Positions 36,689-45,374 of a DNA stretch of 64,000 nt are shown here, in pieces (position 1 is the stretch's first letter; the number at the start of each line of letters is the position of its first letter). The stretch is taken from the NCBI RefSeq assembly GCF_011299575.1, contig NZ_CP049863.1:992001-1056000 (forward strand). Direction: 5' to 3'. The DNA is from Leucobacter viscericola. Its GTDB lineage: Bacteria; Actinomycetota; Actinomycetes; Actinomycetales; Microbacteriaceae. A program made the translations under genes and the position numbers. The notes beneath the pieces are model-generated. The model was not told where the DNA came from. It saw only the letters and a program-made list of their open reading frames with translations, and did no database searches.

Positions 36689-38227
36689 CTAGCCCTCGAG
36701 GTGAATGTGGCGCAGTGTCGGGAACATCATGCCGGTAACGGGAGTCACCGTGAATTCCTTCGTGGAGACGTAGGAGTTGTTCGACTGGTACCAGACGTCG
36801 AACCACGCTTCTTTCGTCACCATCTCGTTGAGCGCTTCGATTTCCTTATTCTGAGCGTCACCGGGGTCAGCGCTGAAGACCTTGTCGGCCTGCGCTTTGA
36901 TGTCGGGGAACGCATCGAGACTCGTGGTTGGGTTGTACCACTGCGGCTCCGTGATCTGACGTTCGACCGTGGCAACCGCGTTGCCGTCCATTGAAATGAC
37001 GCCAACAAAGACCGGGTACGTCGGAGCTTTGGCCATGTAGTCCATGAACTGGTACTCGTCCCAGGTCACTTTGATGCCGAGCTCCCCAAACACCTGCTCG
37101 ACCGCGGCCTGATAGGGCTGGAACGGCGGCGCCATCGGCATCTTGACTGTGAATCCATCGGCGTAGCCGGCATCGGCGAGCATCTTCTTTGCGGTCTCGA
37201 TGCTCGGCTTGTACAGGTCATTCAACTTCGACAGATTGCCAGTGGTGCCGTCGGGGAACACCTGATTGGTGGCAGCACCGTTGTTCTGCGCGATCGCTTT
37301 CAGCATCTCCGGTCCGTTGAACGCGTGGTTGAGCGCCTGTCGCACCTTCACGTCGCCCAGTGGTTTGCCCATTTCTGTGGCGCCCGTGCGGTCGGTGAAC
37401 TGCAGACCGACCCAGGCGGAGAGGCCTGAGCTCACGTTCCAGTCGTTAGCCGCGGCTGTGTCGATGGCGGTCTGGTCGCCGTAAATCACGTTGAACTGAC
37501 CACCCTCCATGCCGTTGAGCATTGCGGTGGGGTCACTCAGGGGCGAGATGACGAGAGGATCAAAGGGAAAGTCTTTGGAGTCCCAGTGCTTCGCAACCTT
37601 GTCGAAGTGGTATTCGGCGCCCGCCACCGTGTCTTTTCCAAGGATGTAGGGGCCCGATCCCACCGGGGTTTTTGCGAGCGACCCGTCGTCAATGGCTTTG
37701 GGGGCCATCATGTAGCTGCGGCCGAGACCCATGAAGTAGAGAATCGTGTCGTCGCGTTTTTTGAGGTGAATCGCGATTGTGTCGGTGTCGACGGCCTCAA
37801 AACTGTCGACGTTTTGATACGCCTCCTGCGAGCGCACCCCGGCCTTCAGGTAGTCGAGACTCTTCACGGCGGCTGCCGCATCAAACTTCTCACCGTCGGA
37901 GAACACAGCGTCATCGCGCAGGTCCATGGTGATCGTTTTGAAGTCGTCAGAGACCTCCCACTTTGTGGCGAGCGCCGGTTGCGGCACTCCCTCACCGTCA
38001 ACAACCACGAGCGGATCGTAGATGGCTGACAGGTAGGGGCCGTCAAATCCGATGTCAGCGAGCGCGGGATCCCATGATGTGATGTCAAGGAAGTTGCCGA
38101 TCTTTAGGGGGACGTTGCCCGCCGGCGCAGCGGCATCTCCCCCGGATGAGCCGCTACTGGAGCAAGAGGTCAAGGCCAGTGCGGCAACCATGACGGCGGC
38201 GATGCCAGTCAGTGTTCTCTTCATCAT
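36689..38227 (-). CDS. ABC substrate-binding lipoprotein, family 5 (DppA/OppA-like)
   Basis: Solute-binding protein of 512 residues. The signal peptide ends in lipobox LTSC (Cys22) followed by a Ser/Gly-rich tether, then SBP_bac_5 sequence (IGNFLDITSWDPALADIG, LATKWEVSDDFKTITMDLRDD). It captures a peptide or another medium-sized ligand outside the cell and hands it to DppB/DppC. Two adjacent ATG codons (38227, 38224) are possible starts. The upstream region shared with hpaH carries a TCTAC-type operator at 38365, tying this importer to the promoters at 15-21 kb rather than to the GntR site next to hpaH. Confidence 0.87.
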   Translation of the reverse strand: MMKRTLTGIAAVMVAALALTSCSSSGSSGGDAAAPAGNVPLKIGNFLDITSWDPALADIGFDGPYLSAIYDPLVVVDGEGVPQPALATKWEVSDDFKTITMDLRDDAVFSDGEKFDAAAAVKSLDYLKAGVRSQEAYQNVDSFEAVDTDTIAIHLKKRDDTILYFMGLGRSYMMAPKAIDDGSLAKTPVGSGPYILGKDTVAGAEYHFDKVAKHWDSKDFPFDPLVISPLSDPTAMLNGMEGGQFNVIYGDQTAIDTAAANDWNVSSGLSAWVGLQFTDRTGATEMGKPLGDVKVRQALNHAFNGPEMLKAIAQNNGAATNQVFPDGTTGNLSKLNDLYKPSIETAKKMLADAGYADGFTVKMPMAPPFQPYQAAVEQVFGELGIKVTWDEYQFMDYMAKAPTYPVFVGVISMDGNAVATVERQITEPQWYNPTTSLDAFPDIKAQADKVFSADPGDAQNKEIEALNEMVTKEAWFDVWYQSNNSYVSTKEFTVTPVTGMMFPTLRHIHLEG

Positions 38228-38364
38228 GTCTGCTTCTCTCGATCAATGGACACGTCTGTTGGGGTGAGGCTCCGTTGCTGTTCCAAACACTTGCCGAGAA
38301 GAACGATGTTCTTCGTTAGAGGGAAGAGGGTTGGACGTCACGTCGGTGTACCGTCACTTTTCAT

Positions 38365-38378
38365 TCTACGCACGTTGA
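38365..38378. promoter_or_regulatory. TCTAC-type operator upstream of the peptide-type importer
   Basis: TCTACGCACGTTGA. Its reverse complement matches the site at 21076 at 12 of 14 positions, and it is followed by CAATAAAA as at 16847. A further half-site GTAGA lies 13 bp on. Confidence 0.55.
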
Positions 38379-38448
38379 CAATAAAAACAAGTAGAAATTT
38401 CCAAAACCATCCGGGGCGAAGTTCCGCGACCTGGCGTGACCCCGGCGG

Positions 38449-38460
38449 ATCGTATACGAT
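38449..38460. promoter_or_regulatory. GntR-type operator ATCGTATACGAT (copy 1)
   Basis: Perfect 12-bp palindrome, preceded by GG, 30 bp upstream of the hpaH start codon. The identical sequence recurs at 40206. GTATAC-centred palindromes fit FadR-family GntR proteins, and such a gene lies in this operon at 41834. Confidence 0.75.
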
Positions 38461-38490
38461 TTGAGCACAACATAGGAGTTTGGAGACCAC

Positions 38491-39276
38491 GTGCTCGACC
38501 AGAAAACGATCGAATCTATCGCTGACGAACTGGTGCAGGCGGACCGTGACCGCACGATTTTGCCGAAGCTCACCTCGCGCTACCCCGACATGGTGATCGA
38601 GGATTCGTACGCCATTCAGAAGGTGTGGTCCGATCGACGCATCGCGGCGGGCGCACGGCTCGTAGGGCACAAGATCGGCCTCACCTCCAAGGTCATGCAG
38701 CTCGCGACCGGCATCTCCGAACCCGACTACGGCGTGATCCACGACGACATGGTGTTCGAATCCGGATCCGTGCTCGAGTTTGATCGGTTCTCGAACGTGC
38801 GCATCGAGGTCGAGCTGGCCTTTGTGCTCGCGAAGCCCCTCACCGGCCCGAACGTCACGATCTTCGACGTGCTCGATGCCACCGCCTACGTGGTGCCAGC
38901 GCTTGAGGTGCTGAACTCGCACCTCGAGCTCGAGGGCCGCACAATCGTTGACACGATCAGCGACAACGCCGCGATGGGTGCGATGGTCGTCGGCGGCCGC
39001 CCCGTCAAGGTTGACGAGACCGATCTCACCTGGGCCTCCGCACTGCTCTACCGCAACGAAACCATCGAGGATTCCGGAGTGGCCGGCGCGATCCTGGGCC
39101 ACCCCGCCCTCGGTGTCGCCTGGCTCGCAAACAAACTGGCGCAGCACGGTCAGACCCTCGATGCCGGTGAGATTATTCTCGCGGGATCATTCACGAAGCC
39201 CATGTGGGTGCAGCGCGGCGACACGGTGCACGCCGATTACAACGGCTTAGGATCGGTGACATGCCGATTCGCCTAG
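38491..39276 (+). CDS. hpaH: 2-oxo-hept-4-ene-1,7-dioate hydratase
   Basis: Hydratase of the homoprotocatechuate pathway, adding water to 2-oxohept-4-ene-1,7-dioate to give the 4-hydroxy compound cleaved by HpaI. It is 261 residues, close to E. coli HpaH (267). Family motifs are visible: GHKIGLTSKVMQ, the metal-binding IEVELAFVL (Glu residues), and LNSHLELEGRTIVDTISDNAA. The start is a GTG with GGAG 9 nt upstream. It is the first gene of the rightward operon behind the palindrome at 38449. The 3' end overlaps hpaI by 16 bp. Confidence 0.92.
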   Translation: MLDQKTIESIADELVQADRDRTILPKLTSRYPDMVIEDSYAIQKVWSDRRIAAGARLVGHKIGLTSKVMQLATGISEPDYGVIHDDMVFESGSVLEFDRFSNVRIEVELAFVLAKPLTGPNVTIFDVLDATAYVVPALEVLNSHLELEGRTIVDTISDNAAMGAMVVGGRPVKVDETDLTWASALLYRNETIEDSGVAGAILGHPALGVAWLANKLAQHGQTLDAGEIILAGSFTKPMWVQRGDTVHADYNGLGSVTCRFA

Positions 39277-40079
39277 AACTTCCTGCCACGCTGCGCGATC
39301 GACTCGCGGCGGCGGAACGCCCGCTCATCGGACTGTGGGCGTGTGCGGGCAGCCCGATCACCGCGGAGATTGTCGCGGGCAGCGGCTGCGACTGGGTGCT
39401 GCTCGATGCCGAGCACTCCCCCAACGGCCTTGAATCGGTACTCGCTCAGCTGCACGCGATGTCGGGTTATGCAACGACTCCCGTTGTACGCCCGCCCTAC
39501 GGTGACACCGTTGCGATCAAGCAGTACCTCGATCTCGGCGTGCAGAACCTGCTGATTCCCATGGTCGACTCGGCCGAACAGGCTGCCGAGATCGTGCGCG
39601 CGGTGCGCTACCCCGATGGCGCAGGTGGCGGGGTTCGCGGTGTCGGATCCGCGCTCGCCAGGTCCGCCCGCTGGAACCGGGTTGATGGCTACCTCGGCCG
39701 CGCAAACGAGACCATCAGCTTGACCGTGCAGATTGAGTCGGCGGCTGCGGTCGCAGATGTCGAGCGGATCCTCGCGGTTGACGGGGTGGATGCCATCTTT
39801 GTCGGCCCCTCCGACCTCGCGGCCTCGATGGGCTATCTCGGCCAGCAAAACCACCCCGATGTGGTCGAGGCCGTGCTGCGCACGATCGCTGCTGCTCAGG
39901 CGGCAGGCAAACCCGTCGGCGTGAATGCGTTTGTGCCCGCGGATGCCGATCGCTACATCGAGGCGGGAGCCGCGTTCGTCGCGGTGGGCGCCGACGTCGC
40001 GATCCTTGCCCGCCAGACGGAGGCACTGGTGGAGCGCTTCACCGCTGGCGAGGGATCCGCGCCGCGCGCGAGTTACTAG
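39261..40079 (+). CDS. hpaI: HpcH/HpaI family aldolase (4-hydroxy-2-oxoheptanedioate aldolase)
   Basis: Class II pyruvate aldolase of 272 residues that splits 4-hydroxy-2-oxoheptane-1,7-dioate into pyruvate and succinate semialdehyde. Typical motifs: GLWACAGSPITAEI, the catalytic-loop Asp/Glu in DWVLLDAEHSPN, VVRPPYGD with Arg, VQIESAAAVADVE with the metal-binding Glu, and IFVGPSDLAASMG with Asp. The ATG at 39261 lies inside the end of hpaH, implying coupled translation. The 194-bp gap after it holds small hairpins and the second GTATAC operator. Confidence 0.9.
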   Translation: MPIRLELPATLRDRLAAAERPLIGLWACAGSPITAEIVAGSGCDWVLLDAEHSPNGLESVLAQLHAMSGYATTPVVRPPYGDTVAIKQYLDLGVQNLLIPMVDSAEQAAEIVRAVRYPDGAGGGVRGVGSALARSARWNRVDGYLGRANETISLTVQIESAAAVADVERILAVDGVDAIFVGPSDLAASMGYLGQQNHPDVVEAVLRTIAAAQAAGKPVGVNAFVPADADRYIEAGAAFVAVGADVAILARQTEALVERFTAGEGSAPRASY

Positions 40080-40205
40080 CCACTATCCACCTTTCAAACC
40101 CGAGGCACACTCTCGGGCGCTAGGGACGCCCTGGGAAGCGGGTTGGCCGGAGTCACCGGAGCGAAACCTACTGGCAGGTTTCCCACCCTTCCCAAATCCC
40201 CCAGG

Positions 40206-40217
40206 ATCGTATACGAT
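40206..40217. promoter_or_regulatory. GntR-type operator ATCGTATACGAT (copy 2)
   Basis: Identical to the palindrome at 38449, 57 bp upstream of the FAH-RraA gene. It shows that this gene, and probably gntR-hpaE-hpaD behind it, has its own controlled promoter. Short inverted repeats at 40099-40117 (CCCGAG/CTCGGG) and 40165-40182 (AAACCT/AGGTTT) lie before it. Confidence 0.75.
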
Positions 40218-40273
40218 AACAAATATTACGACGCGCGAGACCCGCGCACACGGCGAGACATTGCGAGGTTGCT

Positions 40274-41830
40274 TTGGTTGAGACAGGACCCACTTCTGCG
40301 GCGCAGGCCTTTGGGATCGACACCCCCGGCAAGATTATTGCCGTTCATCTCAATTACCCCTCCCGCATGCAGCAGCGCGGGCGCACCCCGGCGCAACCGT
40401 CGTACTTCTTGAAGCCGGCTTCCTCACTCGCAGCGACCGGCGGCACGATCGAGCGCCCAGCGGGCACCGAGCTGCTCGCCTTCGAGGGCGAGATTGCCCT
40501 CGTCATCGGCACCCCCGCGCGCCACGTCTCCCCCGAGGACGGCTGGAAGCACGTCGCTCAGATCACGGCAGCCAACGACTTCGGCGTGTACGACCTGCGC
40601 GCGGCCGACAAAGGGTCGAACGTGCGCAACAAGGGCGGCGACGGGTTTACCCCGATCGGGCCAAAAGCGATCTCGACCGAGGGCCTCGGCGAGGGCGATT
40701 GGCGCGTGCGCACCTGGGTCAACGGCGAGCTCGTGCAAGACGACACGAGCGACACGCTCAAGTTTCCCTTCGGTCGTCTGGTCGCCGATCTCTCCCAGCA
40801 CATGACACTCGAGACCGGCGACGTGATCCTCACGGGCACTCCGGCCGGATCATCAGTCGTCATTCCCGGTGACACCGTCGAGGTTGAGGTTGATGCCCCG
40901 AACGCACCGGGCTCCCCCACAACGGGCCACCTCGTCACCGCGGTGACGCAGGGCACCGTTCCCTTCGGCGACTTCGGATCGAAGCCCAAGGTCGACGATC
41001 TGCAGCGCATCGAGGCCTGGGGCAGCGAAGAAGAACACGCGGCGGCCGTGGCGGCCGGGCGCGCGACCCCACTCGATGGTAACGAGGGCAACGACGGTGG
41101 TTCAGGATCACCCCTCACCGACGCCATCCGCGCGCAGCTTGAGGGCGTCGCGGTCGCGACCGTCTCGGCCGCACTGCGCAAGCGCGGCTACGTCGACATC
41201 TTTATTGATGGCGTGCACCCGAACCACGAGGGCGACACGATCCTCGGCACCGCAAAGACCCTGCGCTTCATTCCGTTCCGCCCCGACCTCTTCAAGGAGC
41301 ACGCTGGCGGCTTCAACGCCCAGAAGCGCGCCTTCGACACGGTCAACCCCGGCGAGGTGCTCGTGGTCGACGCGCGCGGCGTGCGCGGCACCGGCACAGT
41401 CGGCGACGTGCTCGCGCTGCGCGCCCAGGTGCGCGGGGCCGCGGGCATCGTGACCGACGGCGGCGTGCGCGACTTCGCGGCCGTGCAGGAGTTCGACATT
41501 CCCGTCTTCTCGCAGGGCGCGCACCCGAGCGTGCTCGGCCGCCGCCACGTGCCGTGGGAGACCGACGTCACCATCGCGTGCGGCGGCGCAGCGGTGCAGC
41601 CCGGCGACATCATCATGGGCGACCGCGACGGGGTCATTGTGATCCCTCCGTTCCTGCTTGAAGAGGTGGCTGCCGAGGCCGCCGCTCAAGAAAAGGCCGA
41701 CGCCTGGGTTGCCGACCAGGTCGCGAAGGGAGCCGCGGTTGATGGACTCTTCCCAATGAACGCCGAGTGGCGGGCGAAGTATGAAGCCGAGACAGCCGGG
41801 GCAAACACGGCCACCGAGAACAAGGCCTAA
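40274..41830 (+). CDS. FAH-domain isomerase/decarboxylase fused to RraA/aldolase-like domain
   Basis: A 518-residue fusion. Residues 20-235 are a fumarylacetoacetate-hydrolase (HpaG-like) domain: metal-site EGEIALVIG at 71-79, KGGDGFTPIGP at 120-130 and ILTGTPAGS at 185-193. A 45-residue Gly/Ala-rich linker leads to an RraA-family domain (about 281-480) with D378-X20-R399-D400, the motif of HMG/CHA aldolases and oxaloacetate decarboxylase. E. coli HpaG instead has two FAH domains covering decarboxylation of 5-oxopent-3-ene-1,2,5-tricarboxylate and isomerisation; here the RraA part may take over the decarboxylation (inference). The start is a TTG at 40274 with GAGG 5 nt upstream. The product is needed between HpaE and HpaH. 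Confidence 0.85.
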   Translation: MVETGPTSAAQAFGIDTPGKIIAVHLNYPSRMQQRGRTPAQPSYFLKPASSLAATGGTIERPAGTELLAFEGEIALVIGTPARHVSPEDGWKHVAQITAANDFGVYDLRAADKGSNVRNKGGDGFTPIGPKAISTEGLGEGDWRVRTWVNGELVQDDTSDTLKFPFGRLVADLSQHMTLETGDVILTGTPAGSSVVIPGDTVEVEVDAPNAPGSPTTGHLVTAVTQGTVPFGDFGSKPKVDDLQRIEAWGSEEEHAAAVAAGRATPLDGNEGNDGGSGSPLTDAIRAQLEGVAVATVSAALRKRGYVDIFIDGVHPNHEGDTILGTAKTLRFIPFRPDLFKEHAGGFNAQKRAFDTVNPGEVLVVDARGVRGTGTVGDVLALRAQVRGAAGIVTDGGVRDFAAVQEFDIPVFSQGAHPSVLGRRHVPWETDVTIACGGAAVQPGDIIMGDRDGVIVIPPFLLEEVAAEAAAQEKADAWVADQVAKGAAVDGLFPMNAEWRAKYEAETAGANTATENKA

Positions 41831-41833
41831 AAC

Positions 41834-42523
41834 GTGTCCGAAGAGTCAAAGTCCGAGCGCGCCTACCGCCTGATCCGGGATCGGATCGACGGCGGGCAAT
41901 ACGTGCCGGGTTATCGCCTGGTGCTCGCTCCCATCGCAAACGAGCTCGGCATGTCGGTTGTGCCCGTGCGCGAGGCGATCCGGCGACTTGAGGCCGAACA
42001 GCTCGTCACCTTCGAGCGCAACGTCGGCGCGCAGGTCGCGCTGATCAAAGAGACCGAGTATCTGCACACGATGCAGACACTCGCTCTGGTTGAGGGATCT
42101 GCAACGGCACTGGCGGCGCCCGGCATCACGCAGGATCAGATCCAGCGCGCCCGCGCCATCAACCAGACCATGCGCGAGACGCTAAGCGCGTTCGATCCGC
42201 AGCGCTTCACGGCACTCAACCTCGAATTTCACAGTGTGCTGTTCGAGAGCTGCCCGAACCCGCACATTCTCGATCTCGTGCACCGCGGCTGGAATCGCAT
42301 GAAGGTGCTGCGCAATTCCTCCTTCAGCTTTGTTCCGGGCCGCGCACAGGAATCGGTTGAGGAGCACGAGCAGATCCTGCGCCTGATCGAGCAGGGCGCC
42401 TCCCCCGTCGAGATCGAGATGACGGCGCGGGCTCATCGCACCGCCACGCTCGACGCTGTGCTCGCACACACAGAAGGGCTTAAACACCCTGACGAACACA
42501 AACACACACTTTCACAGCACTAG
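41834..42523 (+). CDS. GntR family regulator (FadR/FCD type)
   Basis: Regulator of 229 residues. The N-terminal winged helix (residues about 8-72) has LAPIANELGMSVVPVREAIRRLEAEQLV; the C-terminal FCD helical domain has the metal-site His pattern (LEFHSVLF, and HRTATLDAV near the end). The GTG start is 3 bp after the FAH-RraA stop. It is encoded inside the operon whose two promoters carry ATCGTATACGAT, so it is the obvious candidate for binding them, probably as a repressor released by an aromatic-pathway acid (inference). Confidence 0.87.
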   Translation: MSEESKSERAYRLIRDRIDGGQYVPGYRLVLAPIANELGMSVVPVREAIRRLEAEQLVTFERNVGAQVALIKETEYLHTMQTLALVEGSATALAAPGITQDQIQRARAINQTMRETLSAFDPQRFTALNLEFHSVLFESCPNPHILDLVHRGWNRMKVLRNSSFSFVPGRAQESVEEHEQILRLIEQGASPVEIEMTARAHRTATLDAVLAHTEGLKHPDEHKHTLSQH

Positions 42524-42558
42524 CTCAACACATCCCTAGTTCAACCCTGGAGAGAATA

Positions 42559-44055
42559 ATGACCTACGAAAAGCCAGCAGACCTGCCAGACAAGATCCAG
42601 CTCTTCATCGACGGCGAGTTCGTCGACGCCGAGGGCGGCGCACAGTTCGACGTGATCGAACCGGTGTCGAACGAGGTCTACACCCGAGCCGCATCCGCGA
42701 GCAAGGCCGACGTCGACCGCGCTGTGGCGGCCGCGAAGCGCGCCTTCGATGAGGGCCCGTGGCCCAAGATGCTCCCCCGCGAGCGCTCACGTATTCTGCA
42801 CAAGGTTGCCGACATCGTCGAGTCGCGCGACGATCGCCTCGCACTGATCGAGAGCTGGGACTCGGGTCTGCCGATCACCCAGGCCAAGGGCCAGGCCCGC
42901 CGCGCCGCCGAAAACTTCCGGTTCTTCGCAGACCTCATTGTCGCCGAGCACGACAACGTCACCAAGGTTCCCGGTCGCCAGATCAACTACGTGAACCGCA
43001 AGCCCAAGGGTGTCGCGGGCCTCATTACTCCCTGGAACGTGCCGTTCATGCAGGAGTCGTGGAAGCTCGCTCCCGCGCTCGCGACTGGCAACACCGTTGT
43101 GCTCAAGCCCGCGAGCTACACTCCCCTGTCGGCAGCACTGTGGCCCGAGATCTTCCGCGAGGCAGGCGTGCCCGACGGCGTCTTCAACCTGATCCTCGGC
43201 TCGGGCGGTGTCGCGGGTGACGCACTCGTGAAGCATCCCGATGTGCCGCTCATCTCCTTCACGGGCGACAGCTCGACCGGCGCGATGATCTCGACCAACG
43301 CCTCACCCTTCCTCAAGGGCCTCTCACTTGAGCTCGGCGGCAAGAGCCCATCGGTTGTCTTCGCCGATGCGGATCTCGAAGAGGCACTCGACGCCACCGT
43401 GTTCAGCGTGTTCAGCCTGAACGGTGAGCGCTGCACCGCGGGCAGCCGTGTACTCGTCGAGCGCTCGATCTACGACGACTTTGTTGCCCGCTACGCTGAG
43501 CGCGCGAAGAACATCGTGATCGGCCTGCCCAACGATCCAAAGACCGAGGTCGGCGCACTCGTGCACCCGAGCCACTTCGAAAAGGTCATGAGCTACGTCG
43601 AGATCGGCAAGTCCGAGGGCCGCCTCGTCGCCGGTGGCGGCCGCCCCGAGGGCTTCCCCGAGGGCAACTACGTCGCCCCGACGGTGTTCGCCGATGTGAA
43701 GCCCGAGGCACGCATCTTCCAGGAGGAGATCTTCGGCCCCGTCGTCGCAATCACCCCCTTTGACACCGACGAAGAGGCACTCAAGCTCGCAAACGACACC
43801 AAGTACGGCCTCGCAGCCTACGTCTGGACCTCGAATCTGAAGCGCGCACACAACTTCGCGCACGGCATCGAGTCGGGCATGGTGTGGCTGAACTCAAACA
43901 ACGTGCGCGACCTGCGCACCCCGTTTGGCGGCGTAAAGGCGTCGGGCCTCGGCCGCGAGGGCGGCTACCGCTCGGTCGATTTCTACACGACGGCCCAGTC
44001 GATCCAGATCACGCTCAACGAGGCCCACAGCCCCCGCTTCGGCGCCGGCAGCTAA
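42559..44055 (+). CDS. hpaE: 5-carboxymethyl-2-hydroxymuconate semialdehyde dehydrogenase
   Basis: Aldehyde dehydrogenase of 498 residues that oxidises the ring-cleavage product of HpaD to 5-carboxymethyl-2-hydroxymuconate with NAD. Asn160 (TPWN), Lys183, Glu258 (LELGGKSPSVVF) and Cys292 (GERCTAG) are present. The N-terminus IQLFIDGEFVDAEGG and the C-terminal RTPFGGVKASGLGREGG match the HpaE/betaine-aldehyde-dehydrogenase subgroup more than the two other ALDHs in the window. CTGGAGAG precedes the ATG. It lies between gntR and hpaD. Confidence 0.9.
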   Translation: MTYEKPADLPDKIQLFIDGEFVDAEGGAQFDVIEPVSNEVYTRAASASKADVDRAVAAAKRAFDEGPWPKMLPRERSRILHKVADIVESRDDRLALIESWDSGLPITQAKGQARRAAENFRFFADLIVAEHDNVTKVPGRQINYVNRKPKGVAGLITPWNVPFMQESWKLAPALATGNTVVLKPASYTPLSAALWPEIFREAGVPDGVFNLILGSGGVAGDALVKHPDVPLISFTGDSSTGAMISTNASPFLKGLSLELGGKSPSVVFADADLEEALDATVFSVFSLNGERCTAGSRVLVERSIYDDFVARYAERAKNIVIGLPNDPKTEVGALVHPSHFEKVMSYVEIGKSEGRLVAGGGRPEGFPEGNYVAPTVFADVKPEARIFQEEIFGPVVAITPFDTDEEALKLANDTKYGLAAYVWTSNLKRAHNFAHGIESGMVWLNSNNVRDLRTPFGGVKASGLGREGGYRSVDFYTTAQSIQITLNEAHSPRFGAGS

Positions 44056-44062
44056 CCACCCC

Positions 44063-44097
44063 GTCATCCTGCGCGAGCGGAGCGAGTCGCAGGATCC
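44063..44097. repeat. REP-like hairpin between hpaE and hpaD
   Basis: ATCCTGCG (44066-44073) and CGCAGGAT (44088-44095) are 8-bp arms around GAGCGGAGCGAG-type sequence. Similar ATCCTGCG-CGAGCGGAGCGAG palindromes occur between genes in many actinobacteria (general knowledge). It may stabilise or attenuate the transcript upstream of hpaD. Confidence 0.65.
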
Positions 44098-44153
44098 ACA
44101 CCACCATCCCCCAAAAGTGCAGTAATAAATAAGGACCAAGGAAGGACCGAATT

Positions 44154-45296
44154 ATGTCTGAGCTCAAAGGTCGTGAAAAGACCTCCTCTGGCTTCTACGT
44201 CACCAAAGAAGCCCCGATCAACACTGACAACCCCATCAAGACCCCGAGTGTGCCAGCACCAGACATTCTGCGCTGCGCCTATATGGAGATCGTCGTCACT
44301 GACCTCGCCAAGTCGCGCGAGTTCTACGTCGACGTGCTCGGCCTCACGGTGACGGAGGAAGACGAGAACGCGATCTACCTGCGCTCGCTCGAGGAGTTCA
44401 TCCACCACAACCTCGTGCTGCGCAAGGGGCCGGTTGCCGCCGTTGCCGTGTTCTCGTACCGCGTGCGCACGCCAGAAGACATCGACAAGGCAGTTGCGTT
44501 CTACACGGAACTCGGCTGCCGCGTTGAGCGCCGCAAGGAGGGCTTCGTTAAGGGCATCGGTGATTCGGTGCGCGTGGAGGATCCCCTCGGTTTCCCCTTC
44601 GAGTTCTTCTACGAGGTCGAGCACGTTGAGCGCCTCGCCTGGCGCTACGACCTCTACACGCCGGGTGCGCTCGTGCGTCTCGACCACTTTAATCAGGTCA
44701 CCCCTGACGTGCCCCGCGCGGTGCGTCACTACCAAGATCTGGGCTTCCGGGTCACCGAAGACATTCAGGACGAGGACGGCACCGTCTACGCGGCCTGGCT
44801 GCGCGCAAAGCCGACCGTGCACGACACGGCGGCAACCGGTGGCGACGGCCCCCGCATGCACCACGTTGCATTCTCGACCCACGAGAAGCACAACATTCTC
44901 GCGATCTGCGACAAGCTGGGTGCGCTTCGCCTCTCCGACAAGATCGAGCGTGGCCCGGGTCGCCACGGCGTCTCGAACGCGTTCTATCTGTACCTGCGCG
45001 ATCCTGACGGCCACCGCGTCGAGATCTACACCCAGGATTACTACACCGGCGATCCCGACAACCCCGTTGTCACCTGGGACGTGCACGACAACCAGCGCCG
45101 CGACTGGTGGGGCAACCCGGTTGTGCCGTCGTGGTACACCGACGCCTCGCGTGTGCTCGACCTTGACGGCAACCTGCAGCCGATCGTGGCGCGCACCGAC
45201 GAGTCGGAGATGGCCGTGACCATCGGCGCCGACGGCTTCTCATACACGCGTGACGAAGAGGGCGAAAAGGGCTTCAAGCTCGGCAACACGCTCTAA
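44154..45296 (+). CDS. hpaD: 3,4-dihydroxyphenylacetate 2,3-dioxygenase
   Basis: Extradiol ring-cleavage dioxygenase (vicinal-oxygen-chelate type) of 380 residues, acting on homoprotocatechuate. The metal ligands are His178 (RLDHFNQV), His237 (MHHVAF) and Glu290 (HRVEIYTQDY); their spacings of 59 and 53 residues are the same as in the Brevibacterium fuscum enzyme (H155, H214, E267), so it is the MndD/HPCD family rather than the E. coli HpaD family. GGAAGGACC precedes the ATG. It is the last gene of the operon, followed by a clear terminator. Confidence 0.93.
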   Translation: MSELKGREKTSSGFYVTKEAPINTDNPIKTPSVPAPDILRCAYMEIVVTDLAKSREFYVDVLGLTVTEEDENAIYLRSLEEFIHHNLVLRKGPVAAVAVFSYRVRTPEDIDKAVAFYTELGCRVERRKEGFVKGIGDSVRVEDPLGFPFEFFYEVEHVERLAWRYDLYTPGALVRLDHFNQVTPDVPRAVRHYQDLGFRVTEDIQDEDGTVYAAWLRAKPTVHDTAATGGDGPRMHHVAFSTHEKHNILAICDKLGALRLSDKIERGPGRHGVSNAFYLYLRDPDGHRVEIYTQDYYTGDPDNPVVTWDVHDNQRRDWWGNPVVPSWYTDASRVLDLDGNLQPIVARTDESEMAVTIGADGFSYTRDEEGEKGFKLGNTL

Positions 45297-45308
45297 GCAG
45301 CCAGGAAA

Positions 45309-45346
45309 GAACGCGGTCTCGCCTCGGCGGGGCCGCGTTCTTCTGT
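45309..45346 (+). terminator. Rho-independent terminator after hpaD
   Basis: GAACGCGG and CCGCGTTC (45309-45316, 45333-45340) form a stem followed by TTCTGTT. It closes the homoprotocatechuate operon. Confidence 0.75.
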
Positions 45347-45374
45347 TGCAGAACTAGTCGGAGCGTCCCAGGCC

